NCBI GenBank assembly: GCA_016928975.1
Contig: JAFGJR010000162.1
Location: forward strand, 1 to 27,065
Reading direction: 5' to 3'
Length of the DNA: 27,065 nucleotides
Origin: Sedimentisphaerales bacterium
GTDB taxonomy: Bacteria; Planctomycetota; Phycisphaerae; Sedimentisphaerales; SG8-4
The notes beneath the pieces are model-generated. The model was given only the letters and a program-made list of their open reading frames with translations. It did no database searches and was not told the DNA's origin. Of this stretch, positions 25,045 to 27,065 are shown piece after piece. The position numbers and the translations under genes are program-made. The first letter of the stretch is position 1; every line of letters begins with the position of its first letter.

Positions 25045-27065
25045 CTTCCCAAGCCAGTCTCGGATAGTCGCGCCCGCCATCCAGCACCCAGTTCGGATCG
25101 TCGGCAAAGCCATTCAGTCCCAGCATGTCGGGGTCCATCGCATCGGCGCTGGTCAAGCCGACGCCACCGGCACTTCTTGACTGCTCCGAGGTCTCCATGT
25201 CCCAGACACTGTTAGTGACGTCGTCAGGATTGCCGGTTCCTATCAGCCCGCCGATCGCATCGTATCCATTGACGGCACCGGTGCTATAGCAGGAGGACAC
25301 CTTCCCATGGTTGTCTCCCACCAACCCGCCGATACCTGCCTGGCCGTCCACGACCGCGGTGCTGTAGCAGGTCGTCACGCTGCCGTCATTCTGCCCCACC
25401 AGCCCGCCGACACCGCCCGAACACGAGGCCATCCCGCTAACCAGACCCGTGCTATAGCAGCGCGTCACGCGGCCCGCGTTTCTGCCGGCCAACGCACCCA
25501 TATTGTGACCGCAAAGGAAACGCGCTCGTGGTGGAACGTCAGCACCAGTTATCTTGACATCCGTCACGCCCAGATCCTTCACCATGGCTCCTGACTCCAA
25601 TTGGCCAAAGAGGCCCAGATAGGTCTTGCCATAGATCGTAAGACCAGAGACTCTACGACCGGCGCCGTCAAAGTTGCCGGCGAAAGCGGTTCCCTGGAAC
25701 AGCGAGTCTTGGTCATTCGGATCGGTATCCGGGGCAATGACGGCCCTATCGAAGACTTTTCGGCCCGGAAGGTTAGGGTCCAGGTCGATGTCGGCGGTCA
25801 GGATGAAGTGCTTTTCGTAATCTTCCGGTGTCTCGCCGAGGGCGATCAGGTCAGCGGCCGTGGCGATCTGGTACGGATCGTTCGGCTCGCCCGTCCCGCC
25901 GCTGTACTTCTCCCACCAAAGACGCGGATAGTCCAAGCCTTCGAGAATCCACCAGATGTCCTCCGTGCCGTTGGCCGTCTCGCCTACGAAGTCCCACCCG
26001 ACCTCAAGAAACGTCTTGGCCGTCTGCATCTCGGCGGTGGTCAGGCCAGTCCCCCCTGCACTGACGGTCTGGCCCGAGGTCTGGGTGTCCCAGAAACTCG
26101 AACTGATTCTGGCCGGCCACGAATCACCGTAGCCAATGAAGCCGCCGACATGGTCGCCTGTTCCGCTGACCAAGCCGCTGCTGTAGCTCGCAGCGATACT
26201 GCCGCCGTTGTAGCCGATCAACCCTCCGAGCCTGTCCCCTGTACCGGTGACCGAGCCGGTACTGTAGCACTGCGTCACCTCACCATAACCTTCCACGGAA
26301 CCGTTCGACCCTACGAGTCCCCCGACCTCAACAGCGCCACTGACGTCACTGGTGCTGCAACACTGCCGCACACCGCCAAAGTTCATGCCCACCAGCCCGC
26401 CGACAGATTCGCCGGTCCCCATGACCGGGCCGCTACTGTAGCTGCAGATAATACCACTGCTATCGTTGTAGCCCACCAGCCCGCCCACGCGCGAGCCTCC
26501 CACGACCGTACACGTGCTGTAGGAGTCCCAGATCGAGCTGCGAGTATCGTTTGCACCCACGAGCCCGCCGACATCGCTATTTCCACTGACCGTACCAGTG
26601 CTATGGCAATGCCGCACAGTGCCGTGGTAGTTAGCCCCCACCAGTCCACCTCCATAACCTCTAGTTGCGTCAACACTTCGAATTGCGCCCACACTCCAAC
26701 AGTTGGTCACGATCCCCTCGTTGTATCCCACCAGACAGCCACCTGAGCCGACTATATTGACATCAACGACAGCGAGGTTTCTGACCTCCCCGCGATCAGT
26801 AGTGGACATCCAAGCTTCTCCCAACCAGCCAAACAGGCCAAGGGGACCCTGCCCTACTATTGTCAAATGCGAGACTGTGTGGCCCTTACCGTCGAAGACA
26901 CCGGTAAAGGCTGCGCATGCAGCCGGTGCTGCGATGACGGCCTTGTCGAAAATCCTGCGGCCGGGGAGGTTTGGGTCGAGGTCGATGTCGGCGGTCAGGA
27001 TGAAGTGCTTGTCGTAGTCTTCGGGCGTCTCGCCGAGGGCGATCAGATCGGCGGCCGTGGCGATC
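23828..27065 (-). CDS. Giant GLUG-repeat extracellular protein, N-terminus beyond the window
   Basis: The frame is open from the right edge to the stop at 23828: 1,078 residues are visible and the start is outside. It consists of three modules. Each full module opens with a conserved cap (PYQIATAADLIALG, then HFILTADIDLDPNLPGR, a FDGxGHxVxxLTI strand and GLFGQL), continues with a run of GLUG repeats of about 25-30 residues (consensus like VGGLVGxNxGxVxxCYSTGxVxGxxx), and closes with FWDxxTSGQxxSAGGxGLTTxEMQ and DYPRLWWE. GLUG repeats build a right-handed beta-helix-like surface in adhesins and peptidase-associated proteins. The protein ends soon after the last cap (WWEALKNE) with no visible PEP-CTERM, dockerin or membrane anchor. 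Likely exported or surface-attached, but the signal peptide is not in view. Confidence 0.92.
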   Translation of the reverse strand, partial: IATAADLIALGETPEDYDKHFILTADIDLDPNLPGRRIFDKAVIAAPAACAAFTGVFDGKGHTVSHLTIVGQGPLGLFGWLGEAWMSTTDRGEVRNLAVVDVNIVGSGGCLVGYNEGIVTNCWSVGAIRSVDATRGYGGGLVGANYHGTVRHCHSTGTVSGNSDVGGLVGANDTRSSIWDSYSTCTVVGGSRVGGLVGYNDSSGIICSYSSGPVMGTGESVGGLVGMNFGGVRQCCSTSDVSGAVEVGGLVGSNGSVEGYGEVTQCYSTGSVTGTGDRLGGLIGYNGGSIAASYSSGLVSGTGDHVGGFIGYGDSWPARISSSFWDTQTSGQTVSAGGTGLTTAEMQTAKTFLEVGWDFVGETANGTEDIWWILEGLDYPRLWWEKYSGGTGEPNDPYQIATAADLIALGETPEDYEKHFILTADIDLDPNLPGRKVFDRAVIAPDTDPNDQDSLFQGTAFAGNFDGAGRRVSGLTIYGKTYLGLFGQLESGAMVKDLGVTDVKITGADVPPRARFLCGHNMGALAGRNAGRVTRCYSTGLVSGMASCSGGVGGLVGQNDGSVTTCYSTAVVDGQAGIGGLVGDNHGKVSSCYSTGAVNGYDAIGGLIGTGNPDDVTNSVWDMETSEQSRSAGGVGLTSADAMDPDMLGLNGFADDPNWVLDGGRDYPRLAWEGTLGSPIPEPNLDWLGGQGTPTSPYRIDTADQLILIGRASALWGSHFVLTSDLDLDPNLPGREVFRESVIGTFAGVFDGNGHTIWHLTIEGRGPLALFGQLRSGGTVRNLSLVDVAIVGSGEHPIGALVAYSEGVITNCHCTGMVSGTKEASVGGLVGRNTGEVAQSSSTAQVSGNGWGIGGLIGWNDGAVIRCSSDAATVGHQYVGGLVGFNSGSVTQSCNHGAVGGDYQVGGLVGYNGGGVLQCYSTGAVRGNGGFPGTVYYLGGLVGINTRSGTIEECYSTGMATGKDCVGGLAGGNFNRIGNCYSTGRVRGAGDAVGGLVGQRNPYPPSDESHCFWNIETSGQNISAGGVGLTTVEMQTASTFLDAGWDFVSETANGMDDIWWILEGQDYPRLWWEALKNE
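25045..25907 (-). repeat. GLUG module 2
   Basis: Complete module with opening cap, about four GLUG units and a shorter, more diverged closing cap (ETSEQSRSAGGVGLT, YPRLAWEG). Confidence 0.8.
25908..27065 (-). repeat. GLUG module 1 (incomplete at the edge)
   Basis: Opening cap at 26866-27065, about eight GLUG units, closing cap at about 25908-26100. Its opening cap DNA (26998-27065) is nearly identical to 25800-25867 of module 2. Confidence 0.8.

Noticed and set aside
25601..26746. Open frame of 381 codons on the plus strand
   Set aside because: Antisense to the GLUG-repeat gene; its apparent repeats mirror the GLUG units and it has no recognisable domain.
23828..27065. Regularly spaced repeats that might suggest a CRISPR array
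   Set aside because: The repeats are diverged, about 75-90 bases long, in phase with codons, and translate to GLUG motifs.

Overview
The window looks like a chromosomal segment of a GC-rich planctomycete, most likely Phycisphaerae/Sedimentisphaerales-like. The grounds are a LamG surface protein with a 'TTYYWRVDEVN' type module, a giant GLUG-repeat protein, a type II prepilin-like protein with a C-terminal H-X-DG motif, secreted carbohydrate-active proteins, and KDO synthesis. This is inference from gene style; no rRNA or other phylogenetic marker is present, and no tRNA, CRISPR array, phage or transposase gene was found.

Layout. 1-1013 (-): truncated LamG surface protein. 1300-8337: a xylose/xylan-type locus with an AraC/XylR regulator (-), a divergent secreted GH2 glycosidase, xylulokinase and a xylose isomerase-like protein (+), closed by a strong terminator at 8378-8407. 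8507-9559 (-): queA. 9755-9952 (+): small protein of unknown function, ending opposite a prepilin-like gene (10092-10922, -) with its own terminator. 11429-11854 (-): fucU-type mutarotase. 12287-14880 (+): kdsB-pyrG operon behind a near-consensus promoter. 15002-16111 (+): HEPN-like protein. 16176-17880 (-): MTA phosphorylase, coiled-coil lipoprotein and DUF2007-like protein, with a divergent TIGR04076-like gene at 18036-18320. 18343-19797 (-): MATE exporter. 20042-22747 (-): large secreted protein of unknown function. 22820-23782 (+): queG. 23828-end (-): GLUG-repeat protein truncated by the right edge.

How it fits together. XylR probably senses xylose and controls release of sugar from glycans by GH2, isomerisation by XylA and phosphorylation by XylB. 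KdsB needs CTP, which PyrG makes, so their 8-base spacing is functionally sensible. QueA and QueG catalyse consecutive late steps of queuosine synthesis but lie 13 kb apart, and both appear to start without a Shine-Dalgarno sequence. The points most worth a second look are a CTP synthase whose glutaminase triad Glu appears to be Cys, a xylose isomerase-like protein with a changed metal site, a heptanucleotide repeat inserted in kdsB, the unassigned 901-residue secreted protein, and the three-module GLUG protein. I did not find convincing evidence of a wholly new multi-gene system.
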